Part shown: in pieces, positions 25,393 to 34,412 of the stretch
How the letters are laid out: each line of letters opens with the position of its first letter
How positions within the stretch are numbered: position 1 is the first letter of the stretch
From: Chryseobacterium sp. GVT01B
GTDB lineage: Bacteria; Bacteroidota; Bacteroidia; Flavobacteriales; Weeksellaceae
Assembly: GCF_019970045.1 (NCBI RefSeq)
Contig: NZ_JAHXYI010000006.1
Coordinates: 310,001 to 374,000 of the forward strand
Direction: 5' to 3'
Length of the DNA stretch: 64,000 nt
Position numbers and translations under genes: made by a program
The notes under the pieces: generated by a model
What the model was told of the DNA's origin: nothing
What the model saw: the letters and a program-made list of their open reading frames with translations, nothing else
The model's database searches: none

Positions 25393-28023
25393 TTAAATAT
25401 TCTTATCGTCTTCCAACAGCTCCTTGGCCTGATATTCCTGAACCAGGTCAATAGCATTGGAAATAACATCGCTTAAAGCAGTGATAAATGTTCCTTCTTC
25501 TGCCATTCCTATCGCATGTTTCAAAGCTTCAATTTCTTTAGGAATGATCTCGTAGCTGACATCTCTTCCTGCAACATTAATACCATCAATAATCAACCCA
25601 TTGATTTCTTCTTCCGTTCTTCCTCGAAGATGTTTCTCATTTCGGATGATAATATAGTCAAACATTCTTCCGGCAATCTTTCCACACTCTCTGATATCAT
25701 TATCTCTTCTGTCTCCAACACCGGAAATAATCCCGATTTTCTTCGTAGACTCAACATTTTTCAGATAGTCTTCAATGGCTTCGTATCCTGATGGATTATG
25801 AGCAAAATCGATCAGTACCTTAAAATTTTTAAACTTAAAGACATTCAACCTTCCCGGTGTAAGCTGAGCACTTGGAATAAATGTTCTCAAAGAATTGGAA
25901 ATATCTTCAATTCCGAATCCATAAAGGTAACTTGCCAAACTGGCTGCCAAAACATTTTCAATCATGAATCTGGCTTTCCCTTCCATGGTGATCGGGAAAT
26001 CTTTGGCTTTTCCTATTCTGATTTTCCAGTCTCCTTTTTTAATGGTTACAAATCCTTCTTCATACACGCATGTGATTTTTCCTTCTTTCGCAAATTTTAC
26101 AATATGAGGGTTGTTTTCATCCATACTGAAAATCGCTACGTTGGAATCAAGATCATTCACGATCCTCATGGAATATTGATTATCTGCGTTCAGCACGCTC
26201 CAGCCACTCTTTTTAACACTATCGAGTACAACACGTTTTACTTTGGTAAGATCCTTCAAACTGTGAATATCATTCATTCCCAAATGATCTTCCTCAATAT
26301 TGGTCAAAACTCCGATGTCACATTGTGAAAAACCAAGCCCGGAACGTAAAATCCCACCTCTGGCAGTTTCCAGTACTGCAAATTCTACCGTTGGATCTTT
26401 CAAGATAAATTCTGCTGAAAGTGGTCCTGTAGTGTCTCCTTTTGACAGCATTGTATTTTGAATGTAAATTCCGTCCGAAGTCGTGAATCCCACTCTGTAA
26501 CCATTACTTTTTACAATATGTGAAATAAGTCTTGTAGTCGTGGTTTTCCCATTCGTGCCCGTCACAGCAATAATTGGAATGGTAAAAGGTTTCCCTTGCG
26601 GATAAAGCATATCTACCACCGGTGCAGCAACGTTTCTTGGAAGCCCTTCGCTTGGAGCCAGGTGCATTCTGAAACCCGGAGCAGCATTGACCTCAATAAT
26701 AGCTCCACCACTTTCTTTTAAAGGTTGAGTCAGGTTCTCTGCCATCACATCAATACCGCAGACATCCAATCCGATAATTTTGGAAATTCTTTCTGCCATC
26801 GTGATATTTTCCGGATGCACCATATCTGTTACATCAATGGATGTTCCACCGGTTGAAAGATTCGCCGTTGATTTCAGGTAGACCACTTCTCCCCTTTGAG
26901 GAATGGTCTCCAGCGTATATTGAAGCTTTTCAAGAAGTTCCAATGTATCTTTATCTACCTCAATCTCAGTAAGAACATTTTCATGGCCATATCCTCTTCT
27001 CGGGTCTTTGTTTTCTTTATCAATAAGCTGTTGAAGGTTCAGTTCGCCATCTCCTACAACATGGGCAGGCACTCTTCTTGCTGCCGCCACCATCTTATTA
27101 TTGATCACCAGTATACGGAAATCATAACCTGTGATATATTTTTCAACAATTACTTTTCTGGAATATTTCTGAGCATGTTCCAGACCAATTTTAGCAGATT
27201 CCCATTCGGTGACATTAATGGAAGATCCTTTTCCGTGATTTCCATCCAAAGGTTTCAACACAATCGGATAGCCAATTTTTCTGATCACAGCATTTAATCC
27301 TTCTTCATCTACGACCAAATCACCAATCGGTACAGGAATCGCTGCATCATGAAGCATTCTTTTGGTTAATTCTTTATTACATGCGATATCAACGGCAATG
27401 GAACTTGTTTTTCCGGTAATGGTAGCCTGAAACCTTTGTTGATTTACTCCATAACCCAATTGAACCAGAGAGTTTGTTCCCAGTCTGATCCAGGGAATTC
27501 TTCTTGAAGCAGCTTCTTCTACAATACTTCCTGTAGAAGGCCCAAGGCGGACACGTTCTCTGATTTCTTTTAATCTATGAATGCAGGCATTTAAATCATA
27601 ATCCTTCCCTTCTATAAGGGCTTCTGCAATCTTTGTTGCTTCTTCAGCAGCATAGATCCCTGCATTTTCTTCAATATAGTTGAAAACTACATTATATACT
27701 CCCGGAGTTTTTGTCTCCCGGGTTCTTCCAAACCCTACATCCATTCCCGCCAGGGTCTGTATTTCCAAAGCAATATGCTCAATGACATGCCCCATCCAGG
27801 TTCCGGTTTCCACTCTATGGAAAAAACCACCTTCCACTCCTTCCGAGCATCGATGGGTAATCAATGAGGGTATTAATTTTTCAATCCTTTCCCTGAATCC
27901 TTCGATTTTATTGGTAGGATAATTCTCCATTTCTTCTAAGTCTAACCTCATCTGTATCAGCTTCTTTCTTCTGATGCTCCAGATGTTTGGACCGCGTAGT
28001 GCCTGAATCTTTTCGATTTTCAT
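25393..28023 (-). CDS. cphA: Cyanophycin synthetase
   Basis: An 876-residue CphA, which elongates multi-L-arginyl-poly-L-aspartate (cyanophycin), a nitrogen store. The N-terminal domain (1-160) has the family pattern GVEGGFFHRVETGTWMGHV. The ATP-grasp domain (about 215-475) has VLKPLDGNHGKGSS near residue 260, adding Asp to the backbone. The Mur ligase-like domain (about 480-870) has the P-loop VTGTNGKTTTTRL near residue 486, adding Arg side chains. The length matches CphA1. It is divergent from cphB across a 198-bp shared promoter region. Confidence 0.96.
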   Translation of the reverse strand: MKIEKIQALRGPNIWSIRRKKLIQMRLDLEEMENYPTNKIEGFRERIEKLIPSLITHRCSEGVEGGFFHRVETGTWMGHVIEHIALEIQTLAGMDVGFGRTRETKTPGVYNVVFNYIEENAGIYAAEEATKIAEALIEGKDYDLNACIHRLKEIRERVRLGPSTGSIVEEAASRRIPWIRLGTNSLVQLGYGVNQQRFQATITGKTSSIAVDIACNKELTKRMLHDAAIPVPIGDLVVDEEGLNAVIRKIGYPIVLKPLDGNHGKGSSINVTEWESAKIGLEHAQKYSRKVIVEKYITGYDFRILVINNKMVAAARRVPAHVVGDGELNLQQLIDKENKDPRRGYGHENVLTEIEVDKDTLELLEKLQYTLETIPQRGEVVYLKSTANLSTGGTSIDVTDMVHPENITMAERISKIIGLDVCGIDVMAENLTQPLKESGGAIIEVNAAPGFRMHLAPSEGLPRNVAAPVVDMLYPQGKPFTIPIIAVTGTNGKTTTTRLISHIVKSNGYRVGFTTSDGIYIQNTMLSKGDTTGPLSAEFILKDPTVEFAVLETARGGILRSGLGFSQCDIGVLTNIEEDHLGMNDIHSLKDLTKVKRVVLDSVKKSGWSVLNADNQYSMRIVNDLDSNVAIFSMDENNPHIVKFAKEGKITCVYEEGFVTIKKGDWKIRIGKAKDFPITMEGKARFMIENVLAASLASYLYGFGIEDISNSLRTFIPSAQLTPGRLNVFKFKNFKVLIDFAHNPSGYEAIEDYLKNVESTKKIGIISGVGDRRDNDIRECGKIAGRMFDYIIIRNEKHLRGRTEEEINGLIIDGINVAGRDVSYEIIPKEIEALKHAIGMAEEGTFITALSDVISNAIDLVQEYQAKELLEDDKNI

Positions 28024-28067
28024 AGTCTATTGGCATTTTAACAGTTAACAATAACTCCTTTCATAGC

Positions 28068-28075
28068 CAAAGATA
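28068..28075 (-). promoter_or_regulatory. -7 promoter element of cphA
   Basis: The minus strand reads TATCTTTG, an exact TAnnTTTG match, 44 bases before the cphA ATG. No well-spaced TTG is evident. Confidence 0.45.
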
Positions 28076-28209
28076 ATGTAAAACCCCAAACAAAACCATA
28101 GCAAATTTAAAGATTTGTTAAAAAACAATTAATTTTAATTAACATTCCTAAAACATTAAAAATCAACGAAAGATGGCATGAAATTAGCCAATGAATGTGA
28201 ATTATTTTT

Positions 28210-28217
28210 TAATTTTG
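28210..28217 (+). promoter_or_regulatory. -7 promoter element of cphB, probably leaderless
   Basis: TAATTTTG matches TAnnTTTG and ends four bases before the ATG at 28222, the same spacing as at the SRPBCC gene. The transcript should begin at or beside the start codon. A second ATG follows directly at 28225. Confidence 0.5.
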
Positions 28218-28221
28218 TACA

Positions 28222-29112
28222 ATGATGAAACCTGTTGGAAAATTAATAGTTATCGGAGGCGCTGTAAACAAAGGCAGTTTTGCTGAAACCGATTATGACC
28301 AGAATATAGAAAAGAATCTTAATTTTTTTGAGCGTGGGATCTTAAGGAAGATCATCAACGAATCAAAACTCAAGGAAGATTCTGTTATTGAAATTGTAAC
28401 AACCGCCTCTCAAATCCCTCAGATTGTAGGTTCTGAATACAAAAAGGCATTTGAATTTCTGGGTGCTAAAAATGTAAATGTTCTGGACATCCACAACCGT
28501 GAAGAAGCCAATTCTGACGCGATGGTGGCAAGAGCCAATGCTGCTGATGTCATGATGTTCACCGGAGGAGATCAGCTAAGACTGACTTCTATTCTCGGAG
28601 GAACAAGATTCCATGATACAATTCTATTAAAATACCAGGAGCAGGATTTCATTTATTCCGGAACTTCTGCTGGAGCTGCTGCTGCATCTGAAAATATGAT
28701 CTATCAGGGAAGCAGTTCTGAAGCATTGTTGAAAGGAGAAATCAAAACCACACAGGGATTAGGTTTGATTGATAATGTCATTATTGATACACACTTTGTA
28801 CAGCGTGGCAGAATCGGACGTCTTTTTCAGGCTGTAGTCAACAATCCAAGAACACTGGGAATAGGACTAGGAGAAGATACCGGACTTTTCATTCATAACG
28901 ATGTAATGACCGCTGTAGGTTCCGGTCTTGTCATTCTGGTAGACGGAAGATTTATTAAAGATACCAACCTTACCAATATCAATCTTGGAGAACCTATTTC
29001 TATTGATAATTTAACGGTACATGTCATGTCTATGAATGATCATTATGATCTTACCACAAAGACCTTAACTATTGAGAATTCTCAGTTTAATCCAATACCA
29101 CAGGATAAATAG
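28222..29112 (+). CDS. cphB: Cyanophycinase
   Basis: A 296-residue S51-family serine exopeptidase that cuts cyanophycin into beta-Asp-Arg dipeptides. The nucleophile is Ser149 in SGTSAGAAA, and the flanking FTGGDQLRL and IDTHFVQRGRIGRL blocks are typical of the family. There is no signal peptide, so it is the intracellular form. It faces cphA and is followed by the isoaspartyl peptidase, which gives a complete make-and-break pathway for cyanophycin. Confidence 0.95.
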   Translation: MMKPVGKLIVIGGAVNKGSFAETDYDQNIEKNLNFFERGILRKIINESKLKEDSVIEIVTTASQIPQIVGSEYKKAFEFLGAKNVNVLDIHNREEANSDAMVARANAADVMMFTGGDQLRLTSILGGTRFHDTILLKYQEQDFIYSGTSAGAAAASENMIYQGSSSEALLKGEIKTTQGLGLIDNVIIDTHFVQRGRIGRLFQAVVNNPRTLGIGLGEDTGLFIHNDVMTAVGSGLVILVDGRFIKDTNLTNINLGEPISIDNLTVHVMSMNDHYDLTTKTLTIENSQFNPIPQDK

Positions 29113-29197
29113 TACGGGTTGCGGGGTTTTGAGATTCGATTTTCAAAAGACAATAAGCTCGAAATCCCGGAACACGAAACTCGTATTAATACAGGAT

Positions 29198-29254
29198 ATG
29201 AATAAATTTCTTATCTTTTCTTCCTATTTAATGATCGGGCTTTGTAATAATTGA
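29198..29254 (+). other. Micro-ORF resembling a lipoprotein signal peptide
   Basis: An 18-codon ORF reads MNKFLIFSSYLMIGLCNN, which looks like a type II signal peptide with a Cys at residue 16 and then a stop. It lies in the 186-bp gap between cphB and the peptidase gene, between two copies of the word cggaacacgaaac (from 29168 and 29276). It may be the remnant of a lipoprotein gene lost from this spot, a short leader, or chance. Confidence 0.25.
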
Positions 29255-29298
29255 CAGCAATAAACCCGAAGCCACGGAACACGAAACCCTTATCTATT

Positions 29299-30141
29299 AT
29301 GAAAATCATTATCCACGGAGGTTTTTTCTCAGAAAGTGACCAAAGCCATGAAGTAAAAACAGCAAAACAGGATTCTTTAAAAGAAATTGCCCAAAAAGCA
29401 TTTGAATATCTTACAACCCATTCAGCTTTTGATACCGTTGCTTATGCCGTTTCATTGCTGGAGGATGATCCGTTATATAACGCGGGAATTGGTTCTCAGA
29501 TTCAGAGCGATGGTATTATCCGTATGAGTGCTGCTATTATGAATGGTGAAACTCAGAAGCTAAGCGGTGTCATCAATATTCAGGATGTAAAGAACCCTAT
29601 TTTTGTGGCTAAAGATCTTATTGGTGAAGATGACAGGGTTTTAGGAGGCCACGGTGCAAAAATCTATGCCACGGAGCATGGTTTTGAGAATTTTTCTACA
29701 GAAATTCCTCAGAGAAGAAGTGAATATGAAGCCAAACTGGCTAACGGAGGTAAAGGAACGGTAGGCTGTGTAGCGATTGATCAAGAAGGAAAACTGGCTG
29801 TTGCTACGTCTACGGGAGGAAAAGGTTTTGAGATCCCGGGAAGGATTTCAGATTCTGCCACAGTGGCTGGAAATTATGCCAATGCCTTCTGTGCTGTAAG
29901 CTGTACCGGTGTGGGGGAAGACATTGTGAGCAATGCTACTGCCACAAAAATTGTAACGAGGGTTACAGATGGGATGAGCCTTCAACAGGCTTTCAGCAAG
30001 ACATTTGATGAACTTAAAACCATCGATGGATTCGCAGGAGCTATCGCTATTGATAAAGACGGAAATCTTTATCATCAGGATTCTTATCCTACTATGGTTT
30101 TCGCCAGTTTTGATGGCAAAAATTTTGAAGTCTTTTCTTAA
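29299..30141 (+). CDS. iaaA: Isoaspartyl peptidase/L-asparaginase (Ntn hydrolase)
   Basis: A 280-residue plant-type asparaginase/isoaspartyl dipeptidase. Self-cleavage is expected before Thr154 in NGGKGTVGCVA, giving the alpha and beta subunits; the beta subunit has the conserved ATSTGGKG and CTGVGED blocks. The start at 29299 (MKIIIHGG) fits the family; a longer frame from 29251 has no family support. It can split beta-Asp-Arg made by cyanophycinase into Asp and Arg, and it is placed right after cphB. Confidence 0.93.
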   Translation: MKIIIHGGFFSESDQSHEVKTAKQDSLKEIAQKAFEYLTTHSAFDTVAYAVSLLEDDPLYNAGIGSQIQSDGIIRMSAAIMNGETQKLSGVINIQDVKNPIFVAKDLIGEDDRVLGGHGAKIYATEHGFENFSTEIPQRRSEYEAKLANGGKGTVGCVAIDQEGKLAVATSTGGKGFEIPGRISDSATVAGNYANAFCAVSCTGVGEDIVSNATATKIVTRVTDGMSLQQAFSKTFDELKTIDGFAGAIAIDKDGNLYHQDSYPTMVFASFDGKNFEVFS

Positions 30142-30240
30142 TTTTAACATTTTTTTATAAGTCAATTTATTTTTTTGGCACGTATTTTACATTATTAGTA
30201 ATAACAAATTTTAATATTAATACATAAAAAAATAGAAATC

Positions 30241-30477
30241 ATGGGAAACAAAACAAAAGGTATATTAGCTTTATTAGGTTTAGGTGCATTAGCTTATTGG
30301 AAATATAAGAATTCAAGCCCTGAAGATCAACAGGCGGTAAAAGACAAAATCAATACTGCAAAAGATAATCTTAACAAATGGGGAAATGACCTTAAAACAA
30401 AAGCCAATGACGTTGCTTCCCAGGTTCAAAATAAAGTGGACGAAGTAAAGACAAAGGCTGAAGATTCTCTTAGCTAG
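30241..30477 (+). CDS. YtxH-like small membrane-anchored protein
   Basis: A 78-residue protein: a short hydrophobic segment (ILALLGLGALAYWKY, about 8-22) followed by a long charged amphipathic helix rich in Lys, Asp and Gln (VASQVQNKVDEVKTKAEDSL). This layout resembles YtxH/stress-associated small proteins and late-embryogenesis-type helices. The function is unknown. It is a single gene closed by a strong terminator. Confidence 0.75.
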   Translation: MGNKTKGILALLGLGALAYWKYKNSSPEDQQAVKDKINTAKDNLNKWGNDLKTKANDVASQVQNKVDEVKTKAEDSLS

Positions 30478-30510
30478 ACAAAAGCAGTTTTTTTAACATT
30501 CATATATAGG

Positions 30511-30544
30511 AAAAGTCATCGTAATCAGTATTACGATGACTTTT
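30511..30544 (+). terminator. Terminator after the YtxH-like gene
   Basis: A perfect 15-bp stem, 30511-30525 with 30530-30544 (AAAAGTCATCGTAAT and its complement), with a 4-base loop and a T-rich tail. It may also act on the converging methyltransferase gene. Confidence 0.85.
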
Positions 30545-30570
30545 TATTTTGAAAGCTTTTAATTCAGTTT

Positions 30571-31362
30571 TTATTTTTTCTGTGCTGCCAAAGCAAAAAC
30601 CAGTGGTATTTTATTTCCAAACTGTGGAATTCTCCATTTACCTTTTTCAAATTCATCTACATGTCTGAAGCAAGGATATGGCGACCAGTCAAATTCCTGA
30701 AAAGTATCCAGTTTTAAATCTTTTTTAACCAGATTATCGAGAACTTCTGATAAAGAGTGATTCCACATGACATATTCCTGTATGATGGGCGCAGACTGAT
30801 CTGCATAGGTTCCTTCATAGGTTTCTACTATCGGTTTTTCATTAAAATAATTGTAAACAACTTTTGTAAAGTCATCATCAAACATCCAGACAACCGGATG
30901 AAATTCCGCCATGATAAATTGTCCTCCGGGTTTTAGGAAGTGATTGATAACACCCGCCCATTTTTCAAGATCAGGAAGCCAGCCTATTGTACCGTAACTT
31001 GTATACACGATATCAAATTTCTGATCCAGCACATTAGGTAGATCGTATACGTCTGAACAGATAAATTCTGTATCTGTACCACATTTCTGAGCAAGATCTT
31101 TCGCTGCATCAATAGCCTGATCAGAAAGATCTATTCCGGTCACTTTAGCACCCATTCTTGACAGGGAAATAGAATCCTGCCCAAAATGGCACTGCAAATG
31201 CAGAATACTTTTTCCTTTTATATCTCCCAGAAGCTCCAGTTCTATTGAGTTGAGTGAAGTTCTGCCTTTCAAAAATTCATCTACAAAGTAAAAATCCGAC
31301 TTCAGGTGCGGTTCAACCTTAGCATTCCATGATTTTTTATTTATTTCTAAGTAATTTTCCAT
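30571..31362 (-). CDS. Class I SAM-dependent methyltransferase
   Basis: A 263-residue methyltransferase of the Methyltransf_11/25 type. Motif I is SILHLQCHFGQDS with GAKVTGIDLSDQAID next, and the post-I region has FDIVYTSYGTIGWL. The acceptor is unknown. The region around YVMWNHSLSEVLD resembles small-molecule methyltransferases of Bacteroidota. It stands apart from its upstream neighbour by 59 bases. Confidence 0.88.
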   Translation of the reverse strand: MENYLEINKKSWNAKVEPHLKSDFYFVDEFLKGRTSLNSIELELLGDIKGKSILHLQCHFGQDSISLSRMGAKVTGIDLSDQAIDAAKDLAQKCGTDTEFICSDVYDLPNVLDQKFDIVYTSYGTIGWLPDLEKWAGVINHFLKPGGQFIMAEFHPVVWMFDDDFTKVVYNYFNEKPIVETYEGTYADQSAPIIQEYVMWNHSLSEVLDNLVKKDLKLDTFQEFDWSPYPCFRHVDEFEKGKWRIPQFGNKIPLVFALAAQKK

Positions 31363-31421
31363 TGTTTTAGTTTTAAAATAGTGTTAATTCTGCTTTTTAT
31401 TAAAGCTTACTTACGTCCTGA

Positions 31422-31958
31422 TTATAATTTATTCATGAGCTTTTTCTTTTGATCCAAAAATTCTTCCTCACTTAAAACCCCGGATTCTTTTAATCTTCCC
31501 AATTGTTCGAGCAGGTCTAAAACACTGGGTTCAGGTGTATTCTGAGTGGAGCCTTCAGGGCGGGACATAAAATCTCTTACCTTTTCACAGAAAAGCTCTG
31601 CATGATACCTTCCTACTCCATCTATCTCTACGATATCATCAGTTACCTGAATATCTATGGAAGCCAGCAACACTGCTGTTTCATATTGTATTGAGCTTAT
31701 TTTGCTGTAGGAAAAGTCCTCTACTTTCAATCCATACATGAATTCTTTATCTACAAAGATCAATCTTCTGTCTGTAGCTACTAAAATGATATGATGATTG
31801 TTTGTTTTATTTCTGCCTTCAACGAGATAGACAATTTTTTCGTCTGCTGAAAGAATATCCGGCAGCTCATGAATTTCTTTTCGGGCAAATATGGTAGGAC
31901 TGATATCCAGTTTTTTAAGTTCCTCTCTTATTTCGTCAAGTCTTGATTTTTCACTCAT
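31422..31958 (-). CDS. PH-like and SHOCT domain protein
   Basis: A 178-residue protein. Residues about 30-130 look like a bacterial PH domain (IILVATDRRLIFVDKEFMYGLKVEDF). The C-terminal 30 residues are a SHOCT helix pair (LEQLGRLKESGVLSEEEFLDQK). SHOCT domains are thought to mediate oligomerisation. It resembles the two genes at 32.7 and 33.5 kb but lacks their N-terminal zinc ribbon. The function is unknown. Confidence 0.85.
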   Translation of the reverse strand: MSEKSRLDEIREELKKLDISPTIFARKEIHELPDILSADEKIVYLVEGRNKTNNHHIILVATDRRLIFVDKEFMYGLKVEDFSYSKISSIQYETAVLLASIDIQVTDDIVEIDGVGRYHAELFCEKVRDFMSRPEGSTQNTPEPSVLDLLEQLGRLKESGVLSEEEFLDQKKKLMNKL

Positions 31959-32022
31959 GGTAACAGTTTATAAGCCTAAATTACTATTTATTGGTGATTA
32001 AATATTTAATTTGGTCAAAATA

Positions 32023-32670
32023 TTAAGTTTCGGACGGAATTACGATAGAACTGTGCAGGCAATACATTTTCCAGCCTAACGTTTCATACAACCGCTTTCC
32101 TTCTTCTGTTGCTACTAAAAGGTTATTTGAGAATCCTTTTGATAAAGCGATCTTCTCAAGTTCTTTCAATAAAAAAGAAGCGAGCCCTTTTCTTTGATGA
32201 TTTTTCTCGGTAATAATCCTGTCATATATAGCAGTACCATTGACAAGGGAAACACGGCCTATAGAAGCCTGTTCGCTATTCTCTGCTACAATCCTGACTA
32301 CAAAAGTGGTGTTATACTCAGAAAATTCTAAGTGATATCCCTCTGCAAGGCTGATTTCCGGAAAATTCATCGGGTGAAAACAGGTCATCATATATCCTTG
32401 TGGCTGCAGTTTCCATCTTTCTGGGATTTTATCTATAAATGCTTCAGGAGAAGTAGATACTTTGAGATAAATCCAGGGCTCATCAATTGAATCTGCAAGT
32501 TGGAAAAAATCATCATTAAGTTCAGGAAATACAAAACGTTCTTTTTGTTTTTCATCTCCTACCATCACGTGGAAACCGGATTTATACTGAACAGGAAAAG
32601 GTACCTCTCTTGATAAGCACCATCCTTTAAGCCAGTTTTCTACTATTTCTGCCGATACTTTGTCCTTCAT
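32023..32670 (-). CDS. GNAT-family acetyltransferase
   Basis: A 215-residue protein whose second half is a GNAT domain: acetyl-CoA loop in HQRKGLASFLLKELEKIA and the closing strand in LYETLGWKMY. The first half (1-110) is less typical and might recognise the substrate. It lies between members of the PH-SHOCT family, 19 bases after the gene upstream, so it is probably co-transcribed with it. The substrate is unknown. Confidence 0.86.
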   Translation of the reverse strand: MKDKVSAEIVENWLKGWCLSREVPFPVQYKSGFHVMVGDEKQKERFVFPELNDDFFQLADSIDEPWIYLKVSTSPEAFIDKIPERWKLQPQGYMMTCFHPMNFPEISLAEGYHLEFSEYNTTFVVRIVAENSEQASIGRVSLVNGTAIYDRIITEKNHQRKGLASFLLKELEKIALSKGFSNNLLVATEEGKRLYETLGWKMYCLHSSIVIPSET

Positions 32671-32689
32671 GATTGGGTTATTAAAAGTT

Positions 32690-33538
32690 TTATTTCAATT
32701 GCTCCAGCAGCTTTTTTTTCTGTTCTGCAAATTCGGAATCGGTCAAAATCCCGTTTTCTCTCAGTTTTCCTAATTTCTCAAGCTGATTAAAAATTTCTTC
32801 TGATGACACTGAAACACTTTTGTCTGCTGGATCAATTTGTTTCGGAGATTGTTCTTTCGGCTTATTATAATGAGGACTTATGATATCATAGAACTTTTCT
32901 GCATCTTCCTTATCCATATAGCATTCAAACTCAACTACTCTTTCGTCCAAATGCAGTTTAATGATCGGAGATCTCGGATGTGTTACAAAGCTTACCGAAT
33001 TTATGGTCTCATTACGGTAATCATTAATCTTTGCTGCACCAAACATTCCTTTTGATACAGAAATCATCCTTTTTGGAGTTGCCACCAATACCCCTGCATC
33101 CAATGTATTGACAAACTGAGCATCTGTAATGGCAATAATCTGTTCCTCTTCGGAAATCAGATAAGGAAGTTCTTTGATTTCTCCTTTCGTAAACATTGAA
33201 AGATTGGCATTCAACTTTTCAAGTTCAAATTTTATTTTGCGTTGTCTCCGTTTGTAAACTTCTTTTGAAATTTGGGTTGAATCAGAATCTATTGTTACAG
33301 GAAGATTTTGCTGTACCACTGCTGCCGGCAGAACGGATTCTTTTTCCTCTGTTCTCAGCATTTCATTAATATCATCAATACTGAATTTATTGAGATTGTA
33401 CAGCAATTCTTCATTGATATTGCTCGTTTCATTCAAACATTTATTGCATAAAACATTGCCATCTGAAAGCTTATTAGCTCCCAAAAGCGTATCCATAGAG
33501 GTCAATTCTGTTTTACACAATGCACAATTATTACTCAT
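32690..33538 (-). CDS. Zinc-ribbon, PH-like and SHOCT domain protein (paralogue B)
   Basis: A 282-residue protein starting at MSNNCALC (33538), where the sequence aaaaaaggaaaa lies just upstream; a longer frame to 33586 would overlap the gene before it. The N-terminus has two CxxC pairs (CALC and CNKC), a DUF4428-like zinc ribbon. A PH-like domain covers about 125-225 (GVLVATPKRMISVSKGMFG), and a SHOCT motif closes it (FNQLEKLGKLRENGILTDSE). It is clearly related to its neighbour at 33.5 kb. Confidence 0.85.
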   Translation of the reverse strand: MSNNCALCKTELTSMDTLLGANKLSDGNVLCNKCLNETSNINEELLYNLNKFSIDDINEMLRTEEKESVLPAAVVQQNLPVTIDSDSTQISKEVYKRRQRKIKFELEKLNANLSMFTKGEIKELPYLISEEEQIIAITDAQFVNTLDAGVLVATPKRMISVSKGMFGAAKINDYRNETINSVSFVTHPRSPIIKLHLDERVVEFECYMDKEDAEKFYDIISPHYNKPKEQSPKQIDPADKSVSVSSEEIFNQLEKLGKLRENGILTDSEFAEQKKKLLEQLK

Positions 33539-33548
33539 TTTTCCTTTT

Positions 33549-34412
33549 TTATAATTTATCAAGCAATTTTTTCTTTTGTTCGGCAAATTCAGCCTCTGTC
33601 AGCACTCCAATCTCTCTAAGTTTACCCAGTTTTTCCAATTGCTCAAAGATAGCTCCGGAGTCTCCTTTATCTGTAGAATAAACATTTTCCTGAACCAGAT
33701 CCGGAATCGTTTGGGAAAATGCCTGCAATGGACTTGAATCCCTTCTCAATTCGTTATCAGGATAGTTTGTACTTCTGTTTTTGACATTGGAAAATGCCCT
33801 TCCGTCGTTTTTATTGTGCAGTTTAAACTGTGCATCACCTCTATAAGTATTGATTTTCAAGATCGAATACAAAAGATTTTCAAGATGATCAATGGAAGAA
33901 ATATCCTGAAGGGAAAATTCATTTTTTACAACGCCGCCCAGAAATTTTTTATCAATGAAAGCTACCCTTTTCTGTGTTGAAAATATAATTCCTTCCCTGT
34001 TAGTTTGAAGATCAATCCCTTCTGCAATAGCCAGTAGTCTTTCATCTCTGTCCAGAACATTCGCCAATTCATTCACTTCTTCGTTAGCAAGAACACTCAG
34101 TCTTGCATTAAGAGCAACAATCTGATCTTTTATTTCATCCAGCCTTGTCGGTGCATCATATTCGTAATGGTTGTTTTGTGCATATTGTGATTCTCCGGTA
34201 CTCTGGCTTGCATCAATTTTGCTTTTCAGAATCATTCCTGTAATTTCTGCAAAATAAAACTGATCGAGATTATGGATAAGATCTCTGTTGATAGTAACAG
34301 CTTTAGTAAAGCATACTGCACACAAATAACCGCCGTCAGCAAGTTTATTTTTACCTACAGACATATCTGTTGCCGTTAGCGGTGTTCCGCACAATGCGCA
34401 AATAGTGTTCAT
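33549..34412 (-). CDS. Zinc-ribbon, PH-like and SHOCT domain protein (paralogue A)
   Basis: A 287-residue paralogue of the previous entry. The start is taken at MNTICALC (34412); the longer frame to 34472 adds residues without counterpart in the paralogue. Two CxxC pairs (CALC, CAVC) precede the helical LIHNLDQF region. The PH-like domain has GIIFSTQKRVAFIDKKFLGG, then a Ser/Asn-rich linker, then FEQLEKLGKLREIGVLTEAEF (SHOCT). It is the first gene of a probable unit with paralogue B and the GNAT gene, 10 bases before paralogue B. Confidence 0.85.
   Translation of the reverse strand: MNTICALCGTPLTATDMSVGKNKLADGGYLCAVCFTKAVTINRDLIHNLDQFYFAEITGMILKSKIDASQSTGESQYAQNNHYEYDAPTRLDEIKDQIVALNARLSVLANEEVNELANVLDRDERLLAIAEGIDLQTNREGIIFSTQKRVAFIDKKFLGGVVKNEFSLQDISSIDHLENLLYSILKINTYRGDAQFKLHNKNDGRAFSNVKNRSTNYPDNELRRDSSPLQAFSQTIPDLVQENVYSTDKGDSGAIFEQLEKLGKLREIGVLTEAEFAEQKKKLLDKL

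Noticed and set aside
29251..29298. Longer N-terminus for the isoaspartyl peptidase
   Set aside because: The extra residues are Pro/Lys-rich and lie in intergenic-type DNA; the family starts at MKIIIHGG, so 29299 was used.
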